Source of the DNA: VRUE01 sp963725085
GTDB lineage: Bacteria > Actinomycetota > Thermoleophilia > Solirubrobacterales > 70-9
Length of the DNA stretch: 64,000 nucleotides
Assembly (NCBI GenBank): GCA_963725085.1
Contig: CAVRXM010000005.1
Coordinates: forward strand, 62,001 to 126,000
Direction of reading: 5' to 3'
Shown: positions 47,478 through 55,347 of the stretch, one piece after another
Layout: every line of letters starts with the position of its first letter
Position numbering within the stretch: position 1 is the stretch's first letter
Notes under the pieces: generated by a model
The model's input: the letters and a program-made list of their open reading frames with translations, nothing else
What the model was told of the DNA's origin: nothing
Database searches by the model: none
Program-made: the position numbers and the translations under genes

Positions 47478-48481
47478 CGCTCGCGGGCGCCGGGCTCGTA
47501 GTGCGACGGCTCCACCCCGAGCGCCAGCTCGACCCGGCGCACCCGCTCGAAGACCCTCTGCGTCATCACCCGCTGGCCGGCCAGGAGGTCGCCGATGACG
47601 CCGAGCGCGACAAGCTGGATCGCAGCGATGAAGAGGACCGCGCCGAGGATCAGGGACTGGATGTGGCCGGTGCTGTCTCCGTTGAGGATCCAGTCGAGGA
47701 GGAACGGGAGCCAGGCGGCGACGGCGAGCACCGCGACGAGGACGCCGGCGGTCGCGAAGACGCGCAGCGGCTCATAGCGAGCGTAGATGCGGAGGATCGA
47801 GAGCCCGTTGCGCCGCACGTAGGTCCCGGTCGACCCGAACAGCCGCGATTCGCGGGTCTGGGGATTGGTCTCGATCTCGGTCTGGTCGACGGCGACCAGC
47901 ATCTTTCCCGCCTGGATAACGCTCTCGAGCGTGTAGGTGAAGTCGTCGACGACGAGCAATCCCAGCGCCGCCTCCCGGTTGTAGGCGCGGAAGCCCGAGG
48001 TCGCATCGGTGACCTCGGTTCCGGACAGCCGCCGCACGACCCAGCTCCCGAGCCGCTGCAGGGCCTTCTTGCTCCCGGAGAAGTGCTCGATCTCCGCCAC
48101 CCGGCGATCGCCGACGACCATGTCGGCCTCACCGGCGACGATCGGGGCGACCAGCTTGGCGACGTCGGCACCTCTGTACTGGTTGTCGGCATCGGTGTTG
48201 ACGATGACGTCGGCGCCGAGCTTGAGGCAGGCGTCGAGGCCCGCCTGGAAGGCGGCGGCCAACCCCTTGTTGTTGGTCAGCCGGACAATGTGCTCGACCC
48301 CGGCATCGCGCGCGACCTCGACCGTGCGGTCGGTCGAGCCGTCGTCGACGACCAGCAGCTCGACCGCGTCGATGCCGTCGACCTCGCGCGGCAGGTCGCC
48401 GATCGTCACCGGGAGGGTGTCCTCCTCGTTCAGGCAGGGGATCTGGATGATCAGCTTCACTGGACGGGTCAGGGTATCCAC
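47474..48481 (-). CDS. Family 2 glycosyltransferase with membrane anchor (DPM1-like)
   Basis: 335 residues, intact. GT2 domain: IIQIPCLNEEDTLPVTI, VVDDGSTDRTVEVA and the metal-binding NTDADNQYRG, then GSKKALQRLGSWVVRRLSG. Two C-terminal hydrophobic segments (LRVFATAGVLVAVLAVAAWL and a second near residue 285) anchor it. Similar proteins transfer a sugar to polyprenyl phosphate or extend a surface polysaccharide; the sugar is unknown. Divergent from ribD. Confidence 0.86.
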   Translation of the reverse strand: MDTLTRPVKLIIQIPCLNEEDTLPVTIGDLPREVDGIDAVELLVVDDGSTDRTVEVARDAGVEHIVRLTNNKGLAAAFQAGLDACLKLGADVIVNTDADNQYRGADVAKLVAPIVAGEADMVVGDRRVAEIEHFSGSKKALQRLGSWVVRRLSGTEVTDATSGFRAYNREAALGLLVVDDFTYTLESVIQAGKMLVAVDQTEIETNPQTRESRLFGSTGTYVRRNGLSILRIYARYEPLRVFATAGVLVAVLAVAAWLPFLLDWILNGDSTGHIQSLILGAVLFIAAIQLVALGVIGDLLAGQRVMTQRVFERVRRVELALGVEPSHYEPGARER

Positions 48482-48489
48482 GGTCCCGG

Positions 48490-48568
48490 CGCGCGGGTCC
48501 TGTCACAGGGAAAGGGGGTTCTGCGGGCCGAGCTGTCCTCGACCCCCTTTCCCTGTGCCACCCGCGCG
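48490..48568. repeat. Large inverted repeat upstream of ribD
   Basis: CACAGGGAAAGGGGGT (48504-48519) is the exact inverse of 48542-48557, and outside it CGCGCGGGT (48490-48498) is the inverse of 48560-48568, giving 25 paired bases with a small asymmetric bulge and a 22-base loop. It lies between divergent genes (glycosyltransferase reverse, ribD forward), so a terminator role is unlikely. No flavin riboswitch pattern was recognised here. Confidence 0.8.
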
Positions 48569-48571
48569 AGG

Positions 48572-48600
48572 TACCATGGGTTGACTGACCAGTCAGTCAA
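48572..48600 (+). promoter_or_regulatory. ribD promoter -10 and operator-like palindrome
   Basis: A -10-like TACCAT (48572-48577) is followed by TTGACTGACCAGTCAGTCAA (48581-48600), whose 9-bp arms are perfect inverse repeats around CA. The predicted transcription start falls inside it, so a bound protein would block initiation. The sequence is of the TGACTGAC...GTCAGTCA kind bound by some TetR-family repressors; the protein is not identified. The ribD ATG follows five bases later, without a Shine-Dalgarno sequence. Confidence 0.65.
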
Positions 48601-48605
48601 TCGCT

Positions 48606-49801
48606 ATGACACCGCAGCTCACAGGCACGGACAAGGCCCAGTTGGCGCGGGCTCTCGAGCTCGCGGAGGGTGGCCGCGGCCGGGTCAGCCCGAACCCGCT
48701 GGTCGGCGCCGTCATCGTCCGCGACGGCGCGGTTCTCGGCGAGGGGTTCCACGCGGTCCTCGGCGACCTCCACGCCGAGCGTGCCGCGATCGAGGACTGC
48801 CGCTCCCGCGGCGGGGACCCGGCCGGTGCGACGATGTACGTCACCCTCGAGCCCTGCGCCCACCAGGGTCGCCAGCCGCCGTGCACCGAGGCGATCCTCG
48901 AGGCGGGTATCGCAAGGGTCGTGATCGGCTCCGACGACCCGTCGGAGAAGGCGTCCGGCCGCGGCCCCGGGATCCTCCGCGACGGCGGCGTCGAGGTCGA
49001 GCTCGCCGCCGGGGCGGAGGCGACGGCGGCCCGGCTCCTCAACCAACCCTTCCGCAAGCACGCCAGGACCGGGCTGCCGCAGGTGACCCTGAAGCTGGCG
49101 ATGTCGGTCGACGGCGCGACCGCCACAGCTCCCGGCGACTCGCCGTGGATATCGGGCGAGCGGAGCCGCGAGCTGGTCCACCGCTGGCGGGCGGAATCGG
49201 ACGCGATCGCGGTCGGCATCGGCACCGTCCTCGCCGACGACCCGCTGCTCACGGCCCGCCACGGGGAGGACCCCCGCCAGCCGCTACGCGTCGTCTTCGA
49301 CTCCGCCGCCCGCCTCCCCCTCGAATCCCAGCTGCTCGCCACCGTCGACCAATCCCCGGTCCTCGTCGTGGTCGCCCCCGACGCCGATCCCGCTCGTCTC
49401 GAGGCCCTGAGGGGCGCCGGCGCCGAGACCCTGATCGCAGCGGGGGAGAGCCGGACGGATCGGATCAACTCCGCCCTCTCCGAGCTCGGCCGGAGAAGGA
49501 TCACCTCCCTCTTCCTCGAGGGAGGACGAACCCTCGCCTCCGCCTTCGCCGCCGCGGGAGCTATCGACGCGACCCGGACCTTCCTCGCCCCGATCCTTCT
49601 CGGCGGTCTCGACCTGGCATTGGATACGGTCTCTCGCGCGGGTGGCGCCGGTGAGGGAGGCGCCGCCGAGGAAGCCCCAGCTACCGCAGGCGTGGGGGGT
49701 CCCCTGCGGCGACAGGACCCGCGCGCCAGACCGCCCTGTTCACCGAGGTGGAAACCGTCGGGGAGGACCTGCTGGTCTCGGCACGGTTCAGGGAGTGGTG
49801 A
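48606..49801 (+). CDS. ribD: RibD, bifunctional riboflavin deaminase/reductase
   Basis: Two-step enzyme of riboflavin synthesis: the N-terminal zinc deaminase (HAERAAIEDC, TLEPCAHQGRQPPCTEAIL) and the C-terminal reductase (TLKLAMSVDGATA, SRELVHRWRAESDAIAVG, LFLEGGRTLASAFAA). A missing base near 49720 shifts the end; corrected, the protein has 398 residues ending SARFREW. Uncorrected, its frame runs into ribE, which would look like a fusion. First gene of the rib operon. Confidence 0.93.
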
Positions 49802-49802
49802 C

Positions 49803-50408
49803 GTGTTCACCGGCCTGATCCAGGACGTCGGCCAGGTCGAGGACATCGACCGCAGCGGCGACGGTGCACGGATCCACATCTCCACCGGCCTCGTCTCCGA
49901 TATCGCCGAGGGCGACTCGGTCGCCGTCGACGGGATCTGCCTCACCGCGACGACGGTCAACGACATCGGCTTCGAGGTCGAGGCGATGAACCAGACCCTC
50001 GAGGTCACCGCCCTCAGCGGCCTCGAGGGTGGCGCGAGGGTCAACCTCGAGCTCGCGATGAGGGCCTCCGACCGCCTCGGGGGCCACATCGTCCAGGGCC
50101 ACGGGGATGGCGTCGGCGAGGTGGCGGCGGTCGAGGAGGACGGGTTCGCGCGGCGGTTGCGGGTGCGGCTCGGTCCCGACCTGATGCGCTATGTCGTCGC
50201 CCAGGGATCGGTGACGCTGAGCGGGGTCAGCCTCACCGTAGCCGCCCTCGGGGCCGATTGGATCGAGGTCTCGCTGATCCCGGAGACGCTCGAGAGGACC
50301 AATCTCAGCGAGCTCGCGGCCGGAGCGGCGGTAAACGTCGAGTGTGACCTGATCGCCAAGTACGTCGAGCGCCTAATGTCACCATTCGCTGGAAAGGAGA
50401 AGTCGTGA
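49803..50408 (+). CDS. ribE: RibE, riboflavin synthase alpha subunit
   Basis: Dismutates two lumazines to riboflavin. The two-fold lumazine-binding repeat starts MFTGLIQDVGQVEDI and again near residue 97; GDSVAVDGICLTAT and GSVTLSGVSLTVAALG are the corresponding ligand loops, and GGHIVQGHGDGVG lies between. 201 residues, intact. GTG start one base after the ribD stop; the stop overlaps the ribBA GTG. Confidence 0.95.
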   Translation: MFTGLIQDVGQVEDIDRSGDGARIHISTGLVSDIAEGDSVAVDGICLTATTVNDIGFEVEAMNQTLEVTALSGLEGGARVNLELAMRASDRLGGHIVQGHGDGVGEVAAVEEDGFARRLRVRLGPDLMRYVVAQGSVTLSGVSLTVAALGADWIEVSLIPETLERTNLSELAAGAAVNVECDLIAKYVERLMSPFAGKEKS

Positions 50409-51727
50409 GCAAGATGACCGAGGCGAAGCCAGACCAGGAGCAGAGCGCGACCGGGCACGGTTCGTTCGCGACGATCGAGGAGGCGATCGAGGAGATCCGC
50501 GCCGGGCGGATGGTGATCGTCTGCGACGACGAGGGACGCGAGAACGAGGGCGACCTGGTGATGGCGGCGCAGTTCGCGACGCCGGAGGCGATCAACTTCA
50601 TGGCCAAAGAGGCGCGCGGGCTGATCTGCCTGACGCTGACCGCCGAGCGCTGCGAACGCCTCGGGCTCAACCTGATGGCGGCGAAGAACGAGGCCCCGCT
50701 GCAGACCGCCTTCACGGTCACGATCGAGGCCGCCGGCGGCGTCAGCACCGGGATCTCGGCCCACGACAGGGCGCACACGGTCCAGGTCGCCATCGACCCC
50801 AACTCCGGGCCGCGCGACATCGTCGTCCCCGGCCACATGTTCCCGCTGCGGGCGAAAGACGGCGGCGTCCTCGAGCGCACCGGCCACACCGAGGCGAGCG
50901 TCGACCTGGCGCGGCTGGCGGGCCTGACCGCGGCCGGGGTGATCTGCGAGGTGATGAACGACGACGGGACGATGGCGCGCGTCCCCGACCTCGTTCCCTA
51001 CGCCGAGCGCCACGGCCTGAAGATGGTGACGATCGCCGACCTGATCGCCTACCGGCGGCGCAAGGAGAAGCTCGTCGAGCGGGTTGTCGCGACGGCGCTG
51101 CCGACCGCATTCGGCGAGTTCACCGCGGTCGGGTACAGGTCCCTCGTCGACGACAAACACCACGTCGCGATGGTCAAGGGGGACGTCGACGGGGCCGAGG
51201 ACGTCCTCGTCCGCGTCCACAGCGAGTGCCTGACCGGGGACGTCTTCCACAGCATGCGCTGCGACTGCGGAGAGCAGCTGGCCGCCGCGCTCTCGATGAT
51301 CGAGAAGGAGGGACGGGGCGTGCTCCTCTACCTGTCCCAGGAGGGTCGTGGAATCGGCCTCCTCAACAAGCTCCGCGCCTACAAGCTGCAGGAGGAGGGA
51401 GCCGACACGGTCGAGGCCAACCTCAAGCTCGGCCTCCCCGCCGACCTCCGCGACTACGGGATCGGCGCCCAGATCCTCGGCGACCTCGGGTTGAGCAGCA
51501 TCCGGATCCTCACCAACAACCCGAAAAAGATCGTCGGCCTCGAGGGCTACGGCCTCTCGGTCACCGAGCAGGTCCCGATCGAGGCCGTGCCGAACACCTT
51601 CAACGAGGGCTACCTGCGGGCCAAGCGCGACAAGATGGGCCACATCCTCCACCACCAGGGCCTCGCCCTCGACGAGGAGATGCTCCACGACGAGGAGGAG
51701 CGCGACGCGACTCCGAGCGCGGAGTGA
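50405..51727 (+). CDS. ribBA: RibBA, DHBP synthase / GTP cyclohydrolase II
   Basis: Bifunctional entry enzyme of riboflavin synthesis. The DHBP synthase half has VCDDEGRENEGDLVMAAQ and GHTEASVDLARLAGL; the GTP cyclohydrolase II half has VHSECLTGDVFHSMRCDCG (zinc cysteines), LSQEGRGIGL and LTNNPKKIVGLEGYGL. 440 residues, intact, with a short charged C-terminal tail. Substrates are ribulose 5-phosphate and GTP. Confidence 0.96.
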   Translation: MSKMTEAKPDQEQSATGHGSFATIEEAIEEIRAGRMVIVCDDEGRENEGDLVMAAQFATPEAINFMAKEARGLICLTLTAERCERLGLNLMAAKNEAPLQTAFTVTIEAAGGVSTGISAHDRAHTVQVAIDPNSGPRDIVVPGHMFPLRAKDGGVLERTGHTEASVDLARLAGLTAAGVICEVMNDDGTMARVPDLVPYAERHGLKMVTIADLIAYRRRKEKLVERVVATALPTAFGEFTAVGYRSLVDDKHHVAMVKGDVDGAEDVLVRVHSECLTGDVFHSMRCDCGEQLAAALSMIEKEGRGVLLYLSQEGRGIGLLNKLRAYKLQEEGADTVEANLKLGLPADLRDYGIGAQILGDLGLSSIRILTNNPKKIVGLEGYGLSVTEQVPIEAVPNTFNEGYLRAKRDKMGHILHHQGLALDEEMLHDEEERDATPSAE

Positions 51728-51737
51728 GGGAGCTTTG

Positions 51738-52229
51738 ATGGTTGAGGCCGGCGCTTTCCTCGAAGAGTTCACAGACGAGGAGCGGGCGGAGCTCTCGGAG
51801 CTCCGGTTCGCGGTGGTGACCGGCCGCTTCTACGAGGACCTCGCCAACCGCCTGATGGAGGGCGCCGACGCCGGCTTCGACCTGGCGGGGGTGCCGATCC
51901 GCAACGTCACCCATTTCTCGGTCCCCGGCGCCTACGAGCTTCCGTTCGCCGCCAAGCGGCTGGTGGAGACGGGCGCCTATGCCGGGGTCGCCTGCCTCGG
52001 GGTCGTGATCAGGGGTGAGACCGACCACTACGACTTCGTCTGCGCCGAGGCCGCGCGCGGGATCCAGGACGTGCAGCTCGAGACCGGCGTTCCCTGCGCC
52101 TTTGGCGTCATCACCTGCGACACGATGGAGCAGGCCCTCGCCAGGGCCGGGGGAGGCAAGCGCGACCAGGGCCGCAATGCCGCCCTGACCGCGGCGCGGA
52201 TGGCGCTGCTGAAGCGCGCCCTGGCCTGA
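51738..52229 (+). CDS. ribH: RibH, lumazine synthase (beta subunit)
   Basis: Condenses the pyrimidine and butanone phosphate into dimethyl-ribityllumazine. Motifs are FAVVTGRFYEDLANRLMEGA, HFSVPGAYELPFAAKRL, VIRGETDHYDFV and PCAFGVITCDTMEQA. 163 residues, intact. GGGAG lies close before the ATG. Completes the four-gene operon. Confidence 0.96.
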   Translation: MVEAGAFLEEFTDEERAELSELRFAVVTGRFYEDLANRLMEGADAGFDLAGVPIRNVTHFSVPGAYELPFAAKRLVETGAYAGVACLGVVIRGETDHYDFVCAEAARGIQDVQLETGVPCAFGVITCDTMEQALARAGGGKRDQGRNAALTAARMALLKRALA

Positions 52230-52263
52230 CCCGAGCCTGCGACCGGCTACCATGCTCGACTCG

Positions 52264-52334
52264 ATGAGCGCGGAGCGAGCCCAATGAGCGCAATCTGCTT
52301 CTATGCGCAGCGAGCGAAGCGCGAGGAATTGTAA
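52264..52334 (+). repeat. Mini-cistron repeat, copy G: two coupled mini-frames before rpmB
   Basis: The first frame, MSAERAQ (52264-52287), is cut short, and its TGA overlaps a new ATG (ATGA) that opens MSAICFYAQRAKREEL (52284-52334); its TAA overlaps the rpmB ATG (TAATG). TACCAT (52248-52253) is a likely -10 just upstream, giving an almost leaderless first mini-cistron. As in copy E, the chain to the gene is kept despite the broken repeat. Confidence 0.65.
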
Positions 52335-52525
52335 TGGCCAAGGTATGTCACAGCTGCGGCAAGGGACCTGCGTTCGGCAACTCCCGGAGCCACTCGATGG
52401 TCGCCACCAGGCGGCGCTTCGACCCGAACCTGCAGAAGGTCCGGATCGTCGAGGACGGCCGCAAGGTGCGGACCTACGTCTGCACCCGCTGCCTCAAGGC
52501 CAACAAGGTCGTCAAGGCCGCCTAG
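52334..52525 (+). CDS. rpmB: RpmB, ribosomal protein L28 (zinc type)
   Basis: 63-residue large-subunit protein. CHSCGKGPAFGNSRSHS and YVCTRCLKANKV supply two CxxC pairs for zinc, so this is the zinc-containing (C+) form. Intact. Its TAG shares CTAG (52522-52525) with the convergent MMPL stop. Expression is probably driven from the promoter in front of the mini-cistron. Confidence 0.96.
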   Translation: MAKVCHSCGKGPAFGNSRSHSMVATRRRFDPNLQKVRIVEDGRKVRTYVCTRCLKANKVVKAA

Positions 52526-54705
52526 GTCTCGCTGACCGCCGGCTGCTCGCCGGTCGGCGCGGGGTCGCCCTCGGCGGGCTCGACGTGAAGGCGCGGCAGG
52601 ATCCGATCGAGCCAGTCCGGCAGCCACCAGGCGCGTTCGCCGAACAGCTGCATCAGGGCCGGGACGAGGACCGAGCGGATGATCACCGCGTCGATGAAGA
52701 TCGCGGCGGCCAGGCCGAGGCCGAACAGTTTGATGATCCGGTCTTCGCCGATCATGAACGAGGCGAAGACGGTGACCATGATCGCCGCCGCGGCGGTGAT
52801 CACGCGGCCGGTCAGCGCCAGTCCGCGGGTGACCGCGAGCGTCGCGTCGCGCCTGTTCTCCCACTCCTCGTGGATCCGTGACATCAGGAAGACCTCGTAG
52901 TCCATCGAGAGGCCGAAGACGATCGCGAACAGGAAGATCGGGAAGAAGGAGATGATCGGCCCGGTCCCGTCGACCCCGATCAGGCTCGCTCCCCAGCCCC
53001 ACTGGAAGACGGCGACGATCAGGCCGAAGGCGGCGCCGATGCTGAGCAGGTTCATCACGATCGCCTTCAGCGGCACCAGGACCGAGCGGAAGACGGCCAT
53101 CAGCAGCAGCGCCGAGAGCAGGACGACGACGCCGATGAATAGCGGCAGCTTTTCGGAGATCGCGTTGCCGAAGTCCTCGAAGATCGCGGTGATCCCGCCG
53201 ACGTGGACCCGCGCCCCGGTCCGCTGTTCGACCGGTGGGATCACGTCGCTGCGGATGCGGTCGAGAAGTTCGGTCGTCTCCTCGCTTTCCGGTGAGGTCG
53301 TCGGGTAGACCTGGAAGACCCCGGTGTCGCCGGCCGGGTTCAGCATCACCGGGGTCGTGCTGGCGACGCCCTCTTCGCCCTCGAGCGTCGATCGCAACTG
53401 CTTCAGCGCTGCGTCGTCGTTGTGGCCGGGCAGCGCCGCGACGATCGAGAGTGGGCCGTTGAAGCCCGGCCCGAAGCCCTCGGCGAGCAGGTCGTAGGCC
53501 TCGCGGGTGGTGGTCCCGGCGGGGTCGGTCCCGGCGTCGTTGGTCCCGAGCCGCAGCGAGAGGGTCGGGATGCAGAGCGCGATCAGGAGGCCGGTGGAGA
53601 GGAGCGCCGCGATCAGCGGCCGGCTCTGGATCGCAAGGCTCCAGCGGAACCAGCGGGTGTCCTCGGCGGTCGAGCGGGTTCGTTGGCCGAATCCGGGGAT
53701 CCGGAGCCTGTCGACCCGCGGCCCGGCGATCGTCAGCAGCGCCGGCAGCAGCGTCAGCGCCGCGATCATCGTCATCAGGACCGCGAACGCGGTCGCCATC
53801 GCGACCCCGTAGAGGAAGCTGAGGCCGAGCAGCAGCATCCCCATCAGCGCGATGATCACCGTCACTCCCGCGAACAGGACGGCGCGGCCGGCGGTATCGA
53901 CGGAGGCGATCGCGGCGGCGCGGGAGGCCATTCCCTCGTCGAGGCCGTTGCGGAAGCGGGTGAGGATGAAGAGCGCGTAGTCGATCCCGACCCCGAGCCC
54001 GATCATCGCCGCCAGTTGCGGCGCGAAATCGGCCGTGGGGAAGAAATGCGTGCCGAGGGTGACGAGGCTGAGGCCGACCCCCAGGGCGAACAGCGCGGTG
54101 AGGATCGGCAGTCCCATCGCCACCAGCGAGCCGAAGGTGATCAAGAGGACGAGGATCGCCGCCAGCAGGCCGATCGCGAACGACGAGTCGCCTTCTTCTT
54201 CGGAGCGGGCTTCCTCGATCGGCTGGCCGCCGAGCTCGACCTGGAGGCTGTCGCCGCCGGCCCCCTGTGCCTCGTCGATCACACGGTTGATTTCACCCTT
54301 GTCGAGCTTGTCGGTGATGACGTCGAACTGGACCGTCGCGTAGGCGATTCGCCCGTCATCGCTGATCGCCCCGGCGCCGCCGCCGGCGTAGGGGCTCGCG
54401 ACTTCGCTGACGTGGCGGAGGTCTTCGATTTCGCCGAAGGCGCGCTTCATCTTCCGTTTGACCGACGGCGATTCGACTCCGGCGTCGGCTCTGAAGACGA
54501 TCGTCGCCGTGTCGCCCGACTGGGCCGGGAAGCGGTGTTCGAGGAGGTCGAAGGCTTCCTGGGAATCGGAGGCCGGCAGGTGAAATTCTTCGGAGAAGTC
54601 CGAGCCGACCGTGCCGGCCAGGGCACCGATTCCGAACAGGGCGACGATCCAGGAGAGGATCACCGTCCTGCGGTGGCCGGTGCACCATGTCGCGAAGCGT
54701 CGCAT
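52522..54705 (-). CDS. MMPL-family membrane transporter
   Basis: RND-related transporter of lipids or hydrophobic compounds. Two halves, each with one span, a large outer domain and five or so further spans: the GxxxDY motif occurs in each half (GLGVGIDYALFILTRFRNG and FGLSMDYEVFLMSRIHEEW). 727 residues from ATG at 54705. A reverse-strand TAGCGT lies about 12 bases upstream as a -10 candidate. The substrate is unknown; actinobacterial relatives export cell-envelope lipids. Confidence 0.9.
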   Translation of the reverse strand: MRRFATWCTGHRRTVILSWIVALFGIGALAGTVGSDFSEEFHLPASDSQEAFDLLEHRFPAQSGDTATIVFRADAGVESPSVKRKMKRAFGEIEDLRHVSEVASPYAGGGAGAISDDGRIAYATVQFDVITDKLDKGEINRVIDEAQGAGGDSLQVELGGQPIEEARSEEEGDSSFAIGLLAAILVLLITFGSLVAMGLPILTALFALGVGLSLVTLGTHFFPTADFAPQLAAMIGLGVGIDYALFILTRFRNGLDEGMASRAAAIASVDTAGRAVLFAGVTVIIALMGMLLLGLSFLYGVAMATAFAVLMTMIAALTLLPALLTIAGPRVDRLRIPGFGQRTRSTAEDTRWFRWSLAIQSRPLIAALLSTGLLIALCIPTLSLRLGTNDAGTDPAGTTTREAYDLLAEGFGPGFNGPLSIVAALPGHNDDAALKQLRSTLEGEEGVASTTPVMLNPAGDTGVFQVYPTTSPESEETTELLDRIRSDVIPPVEQRTGARVHVGGITAIFEDFGNAISEKLPLFIGVVVLLSALLLMAVFRSVLVPLKAIVMNLLSIGAAFGLIVAVFQWGWGASLIGVDGTGPIISFFPIFLFAIVFGLSMDYEVFLMSRIHEEWENRRDATLAVTRGLALTGRVITAAAAIMVTVFASFMIGEDRIIKLFGLGLAAAIFIDAVIIRSVLVPALMQLFGERAWWLPDWLDRILPRLHVEPAEGDPAPTGEQPAVSET

Positions 54706-54777
54706 CGGGGGGCGCCACGCTAGCAACGGCGGATGCTTGGCTCGGGACCTCTCCGGGCCTCCCTGTCGTAGTACAGG

Positions 54778-55347
54778 ATGTGGTCTCTGCCGGATTCAGA
54801 CCAACCCTCACTGGCGAGCGCCGGCGAACGCGCGGTGGTCGCCGCTGCGCAGGGCGGCTCGGAGGCGGCGATCGAGGAGCTCTTCCGCCGCCACTGGCCG
54901 GCGACCCATCGTGCCGCCTACCTGATCGTGAATGACGCCGCCGCGGCCGAGGACATCGCGCAGGAGGCGTTCCTCTCGGCGCTGGGCGCGCTCGACCGCT
55001 TCGACCGCCGTCGCCGGTTCGCCCCCTGGCTGCACCGGATCGCCGTCAACCGGGCGATCGACTGGAGCCGCGCCCGCCGGCTCCGCCGCGAGGTCGCATC
55101 GAGCGACCCGGTGCTTAGCGCGTCGCCCTCGTCGGCGCCATCGGCGGACGCCCTCGGTGCCAGGGATGAGCTCGAGGCGGCGCTGTGGAGCCTCGCGCCG
55201 GAGCAGCGGGCGGCGATCGTCCTCCGCTACCTGCTCGAGTACACACCGGGTGAGATCGCCCGGATGCTCGAGCTCCCGCGGGGGACCGTGAACTCGCGCC
55301 TGCGCCGGGGCCTCGACAGGTTGTCCGAGCTGCTGGGGGAAGAGTGA
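54778..55347 (+). CDS. ECF-type sigma-70 family factor
   Basis: 189-residue alternative sigma factor. Region 2 is seen as YLIVNDAAAAEDIAQEAFLS and FDRRRRFAPWLHRIAVNRAI, region 4 as WSLAPEQRAAIVLRYLLEYT and GEIARMLELPRGTVNSRLRR. ATG at 54778 or GTG at 54781 may be used. The stop overlaps the next gene (GTGA), a sigma/anti-sigma arrangement. Target promoters are unknown. Confidence 0.92.
   Translation: MWSLPDSDQPSLASAGERAVVAAAQGGSEAAIEELFRRHWPATHRAAYLIVNDAAAAEDIAQEAFLSALGALDRFDRRRRFAPWLHRIAVNRAIDWSRARRLRREVASSDPVLSASPSSAPSADALGARDELEAALWSLAPEQRAAIVLRYLLEYTPGEIARMLELPRGTVNSRLRRGLDRLSELLGEE

Noticed and set aside
3106..49801. Frame-broken core genes as pseudogenes
   Set aside because: Most are essential, the breaks are single bases, several compensate in pairs, and the residues on both sides keep family motifs.
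48606..50408. RibD-RibE fusion in one frame
   Set aside because: The join depends on a missing base near 49720; in the correct frame RibD ends with TGA at 49799-49801, just before the ribE GTG.
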